Source of the DNA: Buddleja alternifolia
Lineage: Eukaryota > Streptophyta > Magnoliopsida > Lamiales > Scrophulariaceae
Length of the DNA stretch: 64,000 nucleotides
Reading direction: 5' to 3'
Assembly: GCA_019426215.1 (NCBI GenBank)
Contig: CM033400.1
Span: 27,450,568 to 27,514,567 of the forward strand
Shown here in pieces: positions 24,174 through 34,800 of the stretch. The notes beneath the pieces are model-generated. The model was not told the origin of the DNA and did no database searches. It saw only the letters and a program-made list of their open reading frames with translations. The translations under genes were made by a program, and so were the position numbers. The first letter of the stretch is position 1; every line of letters starts with the position of its first letter.

Positions 24174-25925
24174 GCCAACAATGAGCCTGCACCGGGTGGC
24201 GGGCGTGATGGTGATGATGATGATGATTAAGACGCCTTGTTTGGCGATTAGACCTGTTCTGTGTCTATTTCCTGTCTTTATTGTTAGTTTTCTGTTTTGG
24301 TTTGTTATTTGTGGATGTTGTTTTAGACATGTTTAATCTTTTATATATTCGATGCATGCTTGGTTTATTGTTGCTATATTTTGTGTGGCATGTTGTGTTT
24401 ATTGAATATATGCAATGCTTCCCCGTTTAGTATGGCTAGCACATTTTCACTTGTAGTGGATACCCGCATGTGAGGCTTTTTTTCGCCCGAGTAGCTGTCG
24501 CCAAACTTTGGACAGACTCTAATTGGACAACTCGGGTTTGCTTTTCAACATCCCATTATGGTGACGTGTACTCTCCTCTTTTATTTTCGAACATTGGGGA
24601 CAATGTTTGTTCCAAGTTTGGGGGGGGTATAATCGATCCATTATTGTCATGATTATTTATGCTCTATTTTCTGTCCAAGTTTGGGGGGGAGACGGTTGTA
24701 CCTCTACATGTGATAATGTGCCCTTTTTTTTAAGCATCTTAAAAAAAAAAAATTGGTAGGATTGTATACCCTTCAATTAAAGCATTGAGATTGATTAAGT
24801 TAAATCAATGGCATCTTTTCTCTATCAATTTAGACTTAAATAAACTATACACATTGTTTCCTTGCTCAAGGGACCCTAAACAAGATAAGATTGTCCTTAA
24901 GATGATTCATATGTGCACATAAGTCTAGGGTAGAGGAGTTGAGTGGATACCCATTTTGAAACACTTAAAGGCTTGATCCCTGAAATATCAACTTAGATGT
25001 TTCACATGTTTTATGAGTTGAGAATGTCTTTGTATGTTTGAAAAGAATAAAGAGGTTGAAAATTTGTATGACTGCAAAAGTCAGGCTTAATAGATACTGG
25101 GGGCGAAGGGTACCATGCCAAGAATACTGTACTATTAAGCTAATTTGAGTTATGCTCAAGCCAATGAAAGTGTAAAGAGAATAAGGACCTAGTTTGGTTT
25201 TGTGGCCTTTGGCACTCAAGTGATTAAGCCCTTAGGAGTGTCTCTACACTTAATACCCTAAAACCGTCTGGTTTGGGAGTTATTGGCTCAAAGCTCGTTA
25301 CAAGGGTGTCATAGAAAGCCTAAGAGAACTAAACATTGCACATGGTCTAGCCTCTAATGTTTTGAGTTGAAAGTTGCATAAGTTAAAGCCCAAAGTGGAT
25401 AAATTGACGAAATTTTAAGTGGCTATGAAGTTTTCTTCAATTCTCATGCCGTGTGACTAATCGAAAGTCGATAAGATATGGTATTAATGCTTGAAAAGTG
25501 GTAAGAATGCCACTCCATTATAATACCTTAGATTATAACACCACACCCTTAGGATGGTCTTTTAAAGGTTAAGGCGTAACATGAGCAAGTATGTGACGTG
25601 TATATATATGTAATCTTGAGCTTAAATAGATAAATTCATGCCATTGCTTTATTATTAATCATATTGATTTGCGTTGTTTGAGTGTGGTTGAAAATCCGTC
25701 GATTTTGTGGGTATATCGTATGTAAACCCTCACGAGACTATAACTCGTCCTTTGAGGTAACTCAAAGGTTCAAAGGCTTGTTGCATTCGCTAAATGCAAC
25801 CGTGTACTCCACGAAAGTGAATTAGGTAGTTTTGTTTTTTTTGTTGTTTCTCCCGTGTTTGATGACGTTTTTCCGATCCTATAGCTTATTGCTCGAGGTC
25901 GAGCAATGGATAAGTTTGGGGGGGT
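24174..25925 (+). other. Conserved non-coding 3' domain of D2
   Basis: There is no gene here. The segment closely matches the D1 domain (46639-48330, reverse) and in part that of E (33693-34560, reverse). It contains an ACATTG-GGGA-CAATGT inverted repeat (24591-24606), three AAGTTTGGGGGG tracts (24612-24627, 24675-24690, 25911-25925) and a perfect 9-bp stem, ATTGCTCGA-GG-TCGAGCAAT (25888-25907), just before the last tract. The last tract is the likely polypurine primer because the LTR begins right after it. Confidence 0.75.
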
Positions 25926-27297
25926 TGATAAAGAGGCATTCTTACGTGTTTTTAAGCCTATGATCTGACATTTTTGGACTTATTTATTACCTAAATTATG
26001 CCACATTAACGTTTAATCGGGGTGGTAAGTGAGTTCAGGTGATAAACGAGTGCACACGAAGAAAAGCGTGAAAAACGATGCATAAAGCCTGTTGAAGATG
26101 CCCAGACACCAGTATGACCACTCCCGGGTGCCGAGCAAGAAGCAATAAGTTTAGCATCATGTTGCCCACGCCTAGGCGCTGCCTTACCTGCGCCTAGGCG
26201 CCGTATTGTCTGCGCCCGAGCGCCGTTGTCTCTACGCCTGGGCGCCGCCGGACTTATCCCCCAAGAAAGATCCTCTACATAGGCCGCGACTAGGCACCAT
26301 ACAGCCCGCGCCTAGGTGCTGGCGTAACCGTTTTTCAAGTGTATAAAAGCCAGATTTTAGCAATGAAGAGGAGTTCGGAGTCTTGGGGATTCAAAGCAAT
26401 TTTCTGGGACTTTGAGCCACAAATTCATCAATCTTTGAAGGAGAAGAAGGGGGATTAAGCTAGAGATTGAAGTTCAAGCGCGGATTCATCATCAACCAAG
26501 CCTTAAGGAGTTTTACTTGCTTTCATTACATGTTTATGTTGATAATTATGTATATGATTGTTCTAGATCTTCTTGAGCTATAGAGATCAGCTAATTTTGT
26601 AGAACTATGGTCATGTGAAGGCCAAATTTATGAGTCAATATATATAAAGTGATTTTTGTATTAATTCTCCTATTGCTTTGTGTGTTAATTCTATGCTTTC
26701 ACTCCAATCATGTGTTTGATCACCATATGCTTGCTATCTTGCCTAATCTAGTCGTTCGAGAGAAGATAGGTTAGGGTTCAAGGGAATTAACACATCATCC
26801 GAAACAAATGAGGAATTGCCCCTAGAGATAGGTAAAGATTTCCGGGTGCTGTTAGCCGGGTTCATCCGAGAAAACTCTAGAACGTTAATGCATGGTTATT
26901 GATTAGATTCTCGGATAGACATATTTAGAGAACCTTCAGTTAATCATAGGATTATTATGAGCCGAGACATCGGGTAATAGTTAACTAAGAAGTTTCCACC
27001 AAAGCAATAGGAGTCTAATAATTCGAGGAGTAACCCATATATATTGACGAGTAGATTTGGTCGTAGCATGTGCCTTAGTCATTTATCATACTTGAATTTT
27101 AATCTATAGCCCGTTTCCTCTTTTGTCCTTCGTTTATTCAATCACTTCTTACAATTTACTTTATTTGTCTTTTCTTTTATTGAAAATCTGAAGCTAAAAT
27201 CCAAGTCTCCGTGGTTCGATAACCCGGACTTATTTTGTCCACTTATTACTACACACGACTAGTATACTTGCTATTCATAGCACGTTAGGTTCTAGCG
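25926..27297 (+). repeat. 3' LTR of D2
   Basis: It begins TGATAAAGAGGC after the polypurine tract and ends TTCTAGCG at 27297, or at 27302 if TGTCA belongs to it. It aligns throughout with the D1 LTRs (reverse strand), including the U5 block GTTCGATAACCCGGACTT near 27213 and the palindrome array at 26168-26319. Confidence 0.85.
26168..26319. repeat. 22-bp phased palindrome array in D2 LTR
   Basis: Units of the type GCGCCTAGGCGC start at 26168, 26190, 26212 and 26234, exactly 22 bp apart, then at 26286 and 26308, again 22 apart. Further decayed units lie at 26100-26135. Confidence 0.88.
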
Positions 27298-27302
27298 TGT
27301 CA

Positions 27303-29032
27303 GTCCTTCAATGTTAGTTACTTTGGTTTGAATTAAAACTTTCGGAACCCATATTTGCCTTGTCTTCATTACGGGAAGATTGGCCTTCTTGGGTTTCGGT
27401 TTGTGTTGTGTGTGCTTTTTAGGTGTATAGTAATACCCTCAATTATAATAGTAATCATAGTCATAATCATAATCATCATAGTATCGATAATATGATCTAG
27501 ATTTTTGAGGATATTGATGCTGGTATTTTCTCGGCACTGGCTTAGGAGTCGCTTTTGGCGATTGACGCTTAGCGCTTGATTCACTTGCAGATGGTTTATC
27601 CTTAACCTTCTTCTAGGAATCATTCACTTTCGTCTTCTCCTTATTGCCTGAGTTGGTATTGACCTTCTCATTTGGCCTCTTACCATTGTCCTTAGGTTCA
27701 TTCAGCGTTTGACTGTTTGAACTCTTCTCAACAAAGAATACACCTTTTCCTTTGTTGGTTGTCGTAACCTTAGATGCTTTTGGTTTCTGACCAAGTTTAT
27801 CACAACCTAAACCGGTCCTTTCACCAAAAAGTCTGGTTACCTCAGTCACATTATCTAGCTTTCTTGACGCTTTGGATAATGATGAGATAAGTTGCTCTGA
27901 TTTGGTAAGTCTAGCGATCAGTTCAACTTCTCTCTTGACTATTATATCAAGATCACTTTTTAACTGGGTTATTTCATTCTCCAGCGATTGATTCTTCTGA
28001 ATGCATTGTTGCTGAACTTGCAACTCTGCTTTGAATGTTACTTTATCACTTGTGAGTGATGAAATAATATCGAAGTGATTTTGATATATCTTAGCGGCAT
28101 CTTGACAATCTTTATAATATTCATTAACTTTGTCAAGTAATTCATCATAAGAAAGAGGATGAGATAATTCAGTGTTTATCTTAGATAGCGAGTCATCAGA
28201 CACTTCTTCATCTCTTGCCATGAGACAAATTAACGTTGAGTCGTTGGCTGACTCATCATCACTGCTTTCATCTAATGATTCCAAATCCTCTTCAGGTACG
28301 AAGAATGATTCAGATTCCAATAGCAGACCTTGTTGCCGAAGGTTGCTCCCAAATTGATTTCTATCCGCATAGTCTTACCTTGTAGGCTTACACAAATTTG
28401 GATACAGGTAATTTACCTGGTAGTGCCCTGGCAATTTGGATACGTTGTGATTCTCACATTGCAACCGTCTTAATTAAATATTTGGTTGGAAGACTTCTGA
28501 ACATCTTGTTGACCATTTCTTTGTTAGTCAATTCCTTGTCTAGTGACGCTAACTCTGTAATGAGCATACTGAATCTTGCGTCCAACTGTTCTAGCGTCTC
28601 AGTGTTCTGCATCTTAAAATGCTCAAATCTTTGCATGGCTATGGAGAGCTTGTTCTCCTTCATCTGTGCTGAACCTTTACACACGATAGCTAACTTATCC
28701 CATATTTTTTTTGATATCTTACATTGCTTGATCTTGTTGAATAATGCATCATTGTCTTCTAACGCTGAGTATAGTGCACTCCATCCAACATTATCTAGAT
28801 TTGCTCTTTTCCGATCGTCTGGCGTCCATTCTAACTTGGTCTTCTTGACATAACCATCTGGAGTGGCCTCAGTCACTCCAGGTGCTCGAGTTACAACTTT
28901 CATGATCTGAATGGGGCCAACTATAACTACATCACACATTTCATTATCGCAAGAGCATAAATAAGCAAATGCTCTAAGTTTCCAAGAATCATAGTTTGAT
29001 TCAACCAACTTAGGCAATTTATTAAAAGCCAT
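27303..29032 (-). pseudogene. Sirevirus gag, copy C
   Basis: It starts at 29032 with the same N-terminus as copy A and is open to about 28454 (SNYDSWK..., then FEHFKMQNTETLEQL). A deletion at about 28430-28450 removes the segment that holds the CCHC zinc knuckle in copy A. The charged coiled-coil part follows (28320-27613), then the Tyr/Asp-rich part to 27303. There gypsy D2 begins. Many stops and shifts. Confidence 0.85.
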
Positions 29033-29131
29033 AATATAAGATTTTTAAAAGAGAATTAAAGCAACTAAGTTTAGAAAAATGGATCTAAACAAGCAGTTAC
29101 GCTCGGACTACTTAGGTTTCTACTTCAACCA

Positions 29132-29142
29132 CTCTGATACCA
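29132..29142 (-). other. PBS of Sirevirus copy C
   Basis: The reverse strand reads TGGTATCAGAG, followed by T where copy A has C. It is 5 bp inside the LTR edge. Confidence 0.85.
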
Positions 29143-29147
29143 CTTGG

Positions 29148-30652
29148 TGGTCCCAAGTGGCATACGAAAGGGTCTAAAGGGGGGGGCGGTTAAATAGACC
29201 CTGAAGTCTTTTTTGACTTCAAAATTTTCGTATCTCTTTTAAAGATTTGAACACTTTTGAAGTTGAGCGCTTAGGTCAAGCGTTACAGTAAAGATAACTT
29301 AGACTTAGTGATTTTAGAAATTTACCAAAGTAAGGTAACGCTTCAAGGTTAGCACAGCGGAAATGATTTTTAAAGCTTTAGCGTTCATTTTGGTCAAATA
29401 GTCGCTTAACTGTTTTTCTTATCTTTTTCAGGATAAATGATAAAATATAAAGTCGGATAGTAAAACAGTAAATGACAATAAATAACACAAGAATTTATAA
29501 GGTTCATTGGGTGGTGTAATCCCAGCTACGGCCTTCTTCTCCTTAAACACTTGGAGGAATTCCACTAAGTTGATAATCGAAGGATCACACAGAGGCTTCT
29601 ACAGAATAGAGGAGGGGATGATGATCTTGGGCACCTTGATCACACAGACTTCAGCACCAATGAAGATCTTCATCAACAAGCTTCTCTCACTCAGAAATAC
29701 TGCTTGTAGAGCCAACAACTTCTTCACACAGACAAAGGATATTGAGGGTTTTGATCACGGGTTTGTTTGATTTTAGAAAGTTCAAACAACTTAGGATATC
29801 TCAATAATATTGTATGGTTTTTCTTTGAAGATGTTTGAGATATCTATGACTACCTGGAATGTATGTAAAAAGCATGGAAGAATTTTGCCTGTGGAGTTTC
29901 TAAGCTTTTTCTTGAGAGAGAATTTCAGCAAAGTTTTGACTTTCTTGTGTATGTACGTGTATCTCTATGTTTTGCGATTTGCTGGGGGTAAGTTATTTAT
30001 AGGAAATTTCTAGGGATTTGTCCGTTGGACACATGTAGGTGCGTGCCTCTCACGCACGAGTGAATCATACCTTTTCTCTGACATTCCTGAAATCCTGCTG
30101 GACTGATTTGGTGTGCCAGGTTTGAACTCTCAAATTCTGACAGTCTTAGCCAATAGGTAGCTTGCTCTCTATACAATCTGTCCTTATCACATTTAATGCA
30201 CTTATCAAGCATTTAATGCATTTGAATTTATTTCCCGTTGAAAATAAATGCTCGTTAAATGATTGCATCTAAGTCCTTAGTGACTTCAGAATTTTTTTCA
30301 GGTGAATCTGATCTACTTGATCGCTTGATTACTTTGATCGCTTGATACATAAACCCTGAAACAGTCCATAGCGATTGGCAGTCGCTTAAGACCGAATTTT
30401 TATCTTCGCTTGACTTCAAACGCTGATCTTGAACTTCATCTCTAATAAACTCACCTAGAGTTCTATTAGCGACTCGGTATCTAATACTTAGTCTAAAATC
30501 TACAAAGATAAAAATTACAATCCTAATAAAATTACAACCTTTCAAACGCTTATACGATTGTTCTAAGAAAATACAAACTTACATTCTTTTAGGGTCTAAC
30601 ATAGAATCCTATCTTATCATCATCAAAACATCTAACATGAAATTTCCTAACA
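29148..30652 (-). repeat. Sirevirus 5' LTR, copy C (1,505 bp)
   Basis: The reverse strand runs from TGTTAGGAAATT to GGGACCACCA. It is homologous to the central LTR at 14842-16308. Its outer edge at 30652 lies in the RT/RNase H part of another copia element, so it marks a nested insertion. Confidence 0.88.
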
Positions 30653-32480
30653 CTAAGTCCATATAACTGTCCACTCTCAAGTCTCCATCTTCATATATGA
30701 GAAGCATATCCTTAGTTCTCCTCAAGTACTTAAGAATACATTTCACTAAATATAGTGCTCCTTGCCAAGGTTAGCTTGAAACCTACTTACCATGCTCACC
30801 ACGTAACAATATCCGATCCCGTGCATAACATAGTACACATGAGAATTTCCAAAGCTGATGCATATGGTATGGCACTCATCTCGTTACGATCATCCTCAAT
30901 TTGAGGACTCATAGATTTAAAGAGGTGAATTCCATGTCTAATGGGCAATAGGCCTCTTTTAGAGTTTTCCATTCTGAATCTTTTCAAAACCTTTCTAAGT
31001 AGAGGGCTTGGGAAAGTCCCATTGTCCTATTTGCTCTATCCATGTAGATGCAAATTCCAAGGATATAGGTAGCTTCTCCCAAGTCTTTTATGGAAAATGT
31101 GCTTGAGAGTCATGTTTTGATCGAAGTCAACAGGCCTATATCATTTCCTATAAGTAGAATGTCATCTACATACAAGATCAAAAATGATATTTTGCTCCCA
31201 TTGGCTTTCTTTTAGACACATGGTTCATCTTTGCTCTTGATGAAGTTATAGTTCCTAACTTCTTTATCAAAATGGAGATTCCAGCTCCAAGAGTCTTGTT
31301 TGAGTCCATTGAACCTGCTCAATTTACATGCCGTATGAGAGTCTGCTTTGGATATGAAACCTTTGGGCTATTCCATATAGATATCCTCTTTGAGAAATCC
31401 ATTTAAGAACGCGGTCTTCACATCCGTATGCCAGATTTCATAATCAAAGTGCATAGCTATGACAATCATTATCTTGATGGATTTAATGATAGCGTCTGGC
31501 GAAAAAGTTTCCGCATAGTCAATGCTCTTCTTTTAACTATTCTCTTTTGACATGAGTCAGGCCTTATAGGTATCCACCTTGCCATCTGGACCAATCTTCC
31601 TCTTATATATCCATTTGCACCCAATTGTTACAATGCCTCAGGGGCAATCTGTAAGAGTCCAGACTTGGTTCCAATACATCGAATCCATCTCTGTGTTTAC
31701 AACTTCAAGCCATTTCTTAGAGTCTATATCCGCCATTGCTTGGACGTAAATAGAGGGATCATCTCCATTGTTCTCTTATAATACATCATTAAGATTGTGC
31801 TCTCCTTATAGAAGATAATCATATCTCTCAGGCGGCTGAGATACTCTACTTGGCCTACGTAATGGTCGTTGCATTTGGGTTAGTTCAGTTCGGATTTCAT
31901 TTTGTTCATCCAAAACAATCTTTCTACCTGCACCTCCCTCTCGAACAAACTCTTCTTCATGGAAGGAAGCATGTAAAGCTATAATGATCCTCTAATCATT
32001 TTGAAGATAAAAGAGGTATCCCATGAAATCTTCTAGGAAACCAATGAAACTACCCCATATTTATCTTTCTTCCAGTTTTTTCGCCTTTGTCTTTTTCGCA
32101 TAAGCCGGACATCCTTATGTGCTTAAGACTATGTGTCTTCTGACTCCTTTTTCCATATGGAGTCTAAGGAATAGACTTAGATGGATATATGTTCAATATA
32201 TAGGCTTCTGTCAGTAGTGTATGACCCCATAGAGATATGGTTAGATCTTTGTAGTTCAGCATGGGATGATCCATATCTATTAGATATTTGTTTTGTCGCT
32301 CAGCTACCCGATTAATTTATGGAGTTGCTGGAGGTGTTAACTGTAATATTCTACCATTTTCAATTAAAAACTTGTTAAATTCGGTGCTTGTATATTCACT
32401 ACCTTGATCTGATCGAAGTGTCTTTATACGTTTATCAGTTTGATTTTCAGGCAAGGCCTTGATCTGATCGAAGTGTCTTG
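30653..32480 (-). pseudogene. Older Ty1/copia pol fragment (integrase to RT), Tork/Tnt1-like
   Basis: The reverse-strand translation shows an integrase core with LRSDQGSEYTS (about 32400) and the Glu in RVAERQNKYL (about 32300). RT follows with DVKTAFLNGFL (about 31400), YGLKQ (about 31300) and LYVDDILLIGNDI (about 31170), and then KYLRRTKDMLL at about 30700. Many stops. A 23-bp direct repeat (32402-32424 and 32457-32479) duplicates the LRSDQG coding part. The left edge is cut by the Sirevirus 5' LTR at 30652. The remainder of RNase H is expected beyond the Sirevirus pair. Lineage assignment is tentative. Confidence 0.8.
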
Positions 32481-32580
32481 GTTATCAACCATTTTGATAG
32501 GAGATATTAATAACTGCAGAAAGTAAAGAAAGATTAATTACCTGTTTATGTTGTATATCCAAGTTAAAATAGGAATTTGG
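32481..32580. other. Short unassigned stretch between copia pol and E LTR
   Basis: About 100 bp of AT-rich sequence that matches neither the copia pol frame nor the E LTR. It may be a rearranged remnant at the junction. Confidence 0.4.
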
Positions 32581-33692
32581 TGCACGAAAACCAAATCGTG
32601 TATTTAACAGCAAGATGACTGATCGTGTGTAGTAATAGAGTGGACAATAGAGTGGACACAAATTAATCAATTCTCATTATATTAGTGTTCTTGTATTTCA
32701 GATAAATACTGCTAAGGTGGAAAAATCCTTAATATTATTATCACGCGGATCCCTCACTCATGATAACCTACACTAGATTGGTTGTAGCAATCTCTACTGC
32801 ATGCATTAAGAACTTGAATTTTCCCCAAATTTATTCAGATTTATCCCTCTAAATAAACTCAGCTAATAGCATCCGGAGTATAGTTATCCCTAGCATCAAC
32901 TAACTTAAAAGATGTTATGAATCCCTCTTACACCTTAATTCACTTTCTCCTGAACAGATAAATTTAGCATTAGATCTTAAATATGTTGGCCAGACACACT
33001 AAGCATTGTGAACAAGATTATAACACAATGCAATATAAATCATTCATACGAGAAATACTTTTATAACTCAAAAATCATAATTCGGCCTAAGCATGACCTT
33101 AGTCTACAAATTTAGCTACTCATAATGATATGAAAAACAACTAAACTATTCATGAAAGTAATAAACAATAAACAAAAACTCCCTATGACTGTGTAGAGCT
33201 TCTTCTTCCTTCAATCTTCCTCTACTTCTATGGAGAATTACGAAAGATAAAACCCTAATCTAACTCTCTATTAAAAAGACGGAATATTGTTGGAGAGGAA
33301 CTCTGAAAAACGCTGCTCTCTAAACCTATTGCATCACTTGTATTTATAGGCGTGGTTTGGGAAGAGTCCGTGCAAGTGTAGAATTTGGAAATTTTCAAAA
33401 TTGTTTCGCTGACTTCAACGTTTGAACATTAACCTCCCTGACGTCCATGCATAACAGCTCTCCACGTTTGGGCGTTAACTCTCTCAACGTTCCGACGTTA
33501 GACTTCCTCATGTTGGAACGCTAGTTTCTTCGAATTTCTGCTCTGAAATTCCATCTTTCTGCTGCTTTTATCCTTTTTGCTTCCAATGTTATGATTTATA
33601 CTGGGATACTCAAATACACATATTATACGCATATGTGGTATAAAATCATACTTAATTCTATGAAAATCATACAACTAAAGGACTATAAAACA
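32581..33692 (-). repeat. 3' LTR of E (1,112 bp)
   Basis: It aligns with 39815-41045 but lacks about 150 bp near the left end, after AGAGTGGACAAT, which removes the conserved U5 block. The right edge at ACTATAAAACA is the LTR start, as in the other copy. It carries the 23-bp palindrome array (33417-33522). Confidence 0.85.
33417..33522. repeat. 23-bp phased palindrome array in E 3' LTR
   Basis: Five 14-bp words related to AACGTTCGAACGTT start at 33417, 33440, 33463, 33486 and 33509, separated by 9-bp spacers such as AACTCTCTC and AGACTTCCT. Confidence 0.85.
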
Positions 33693-34800
33693 CTTTCCAT
33701 TTAACTTCATTAAAGCTAGATCATGTGCAATGTTTTATTCCCTTAGGCATTCTATGGCACCCATGTAGCAAGCTATAGATCAGTGACTCCCAAACTAGAT
33801 AGTTTCAGGGCATTAAGTGTAGAGACACTCCTAAGGATTTAATCAGTCGAGTGTCAAAGGGCACAAAATAAAACTAGATCTTTTAAACAATTCACTTCTT
33901 TTGGCTTGAGCAAAGCTCAAATTAGCATAAGAGTATAGTATATAGGCAAGAAACTTTCACCTCCAAATATTAGCCTGACCATTTTTTGTCATACCAAAAT
34001 TTCACCCTTTTTTATTCATTGTTTAGCATACAAAATTAACTAATCATCTTGTAACCTTATGAGAAATCTAAGTTAATATTTCCGGAAAAAACTCCTATAG
34101 TGTCTCAAGATGGTTATCCTCTCAACTCCTCTACCCTCGATTTATTGTGCAATGTGACTCATCTTAGAAATCAATCCTAGTCTAGGGTCTCCACGAGCAA
34201 TTTCAAAGATATATATATATATATTTCATTAAATTCAAATTATTTCACGGAATCATGTCATTTTTTCCAAGTTAATCAATTTTAATGCATCAATTGGAAG
34301 GACTAAAAATATTTCATACTTTATTTTTCATCTAAGAAACATTTAAACATAATATCATACAATTTTTTCCCCAAACTCAAGCTAAAAATTAGGATTGCAT
34401 TTTCAAAGTTCAAAATAAGTACTTTTTTACCCTCAAACTCAAATTCAACATTGTCCCCAATGTTGTTATAACAAGCATACACAATGGTAAAAGAACACTT
34501 ACAACCAAGGATGTTGAAAAACATCCTTAAACTTCCAATGAATCCTCACAAAGCTTCTCCCCCTCTCGAGTAGAATAAGCATCTCCAATCATGGGGTCCA
34601 AATTTGCATCATATCTAACACTTCAAATCTTCAAACCATCAAGCATAAGAAGTATACATGCCAAAAGTGCATGCATCACAAGCAAACATTATAAAAAAAA
34701 CTAACAAAAACTAAAAACTAAAAAAAACGAAAATAAAAAGAAAAAAAATGAAAAAAAAAAGAAAAAAAAACTAAAAAGGGTACGATACAAAGTAGTCAAG
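33693..34800 (-). other. Non-coding 3' domain of E
   Basis: There is no gene here. The part at 33720-34160 aligns with the D1 and D2 3' domains (the ATGTGCAATGTT and ACACTCCTAAGG words are shared). The inverted repeat ACATTG-TCCC-CAATGT is present at about 34449-34464. The stretch next to the LTR is shorter than in D, and the G-rich tract and the 9-bp stem before the LTR are missing. An A-rich run lies at 34680-34775. Confidence 0.6.

Larger units (their letters stand above)
21641..27302 (+). mobile_element. Gypsy element D2 (Athila/Tat-like), 5' half deleted
   Basis: In order on the plus strand: integrase C-terminus (21641-22002), stem-loop (22045-22062), spacer with palindrome array, ORF3 (22949-24173), long non-coding 3' domain, polypurine tract (25911-25925) and 3' LTR (25926-27297). 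The same order appears in reverse in D1. Gag, protease, RT and the 5' LTR are missing. The right edge joins Sirevirus copy C gag at 27303. Confidence 0.85.
14842..30652 (-). mobile_element. Second Sirevirus element (copies B + C) split by gypsy D2
   Basis: Reading right to left: 5' LTR (29148-30652), PBS, gag to 27303, then gypsy D2 (21641-27302), then the RNase H end of pol (21640-21289), env-like gene and the central LTR. The two Sirevirus parts are co-linear with copy A. The missing piece runs from the end of gag to RNase H. D2 lacks its own 5' half, so one deletion across the D2/pol junction explains both losses. TSDs cannot be tested, because the far end is joined to copy A. Confidence 0.7.

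Noticed and set aside
26168..26319. Regular palindromes with constant spacing look like a CRISPR array
   Set aside because: The context is a plant LTR. The units are degenerate palindromes 22 bp apart with no unique spacers of usual length and no cas genes.
27298..27302. TGTCA as the target-site copy of D2
   Set aside because: The same five bases follow the LTR inside D1 before its PBS, so they may belong to the element. The left end of D2 is deleted, so it cannot be tested.
32490..32580. Possible intron (AGGTAAT ... CTGCAG on the reverse strand)
   Set aside because: It lies in a dead copia fragment at a rearranged edge, and no exon continues on the far side.
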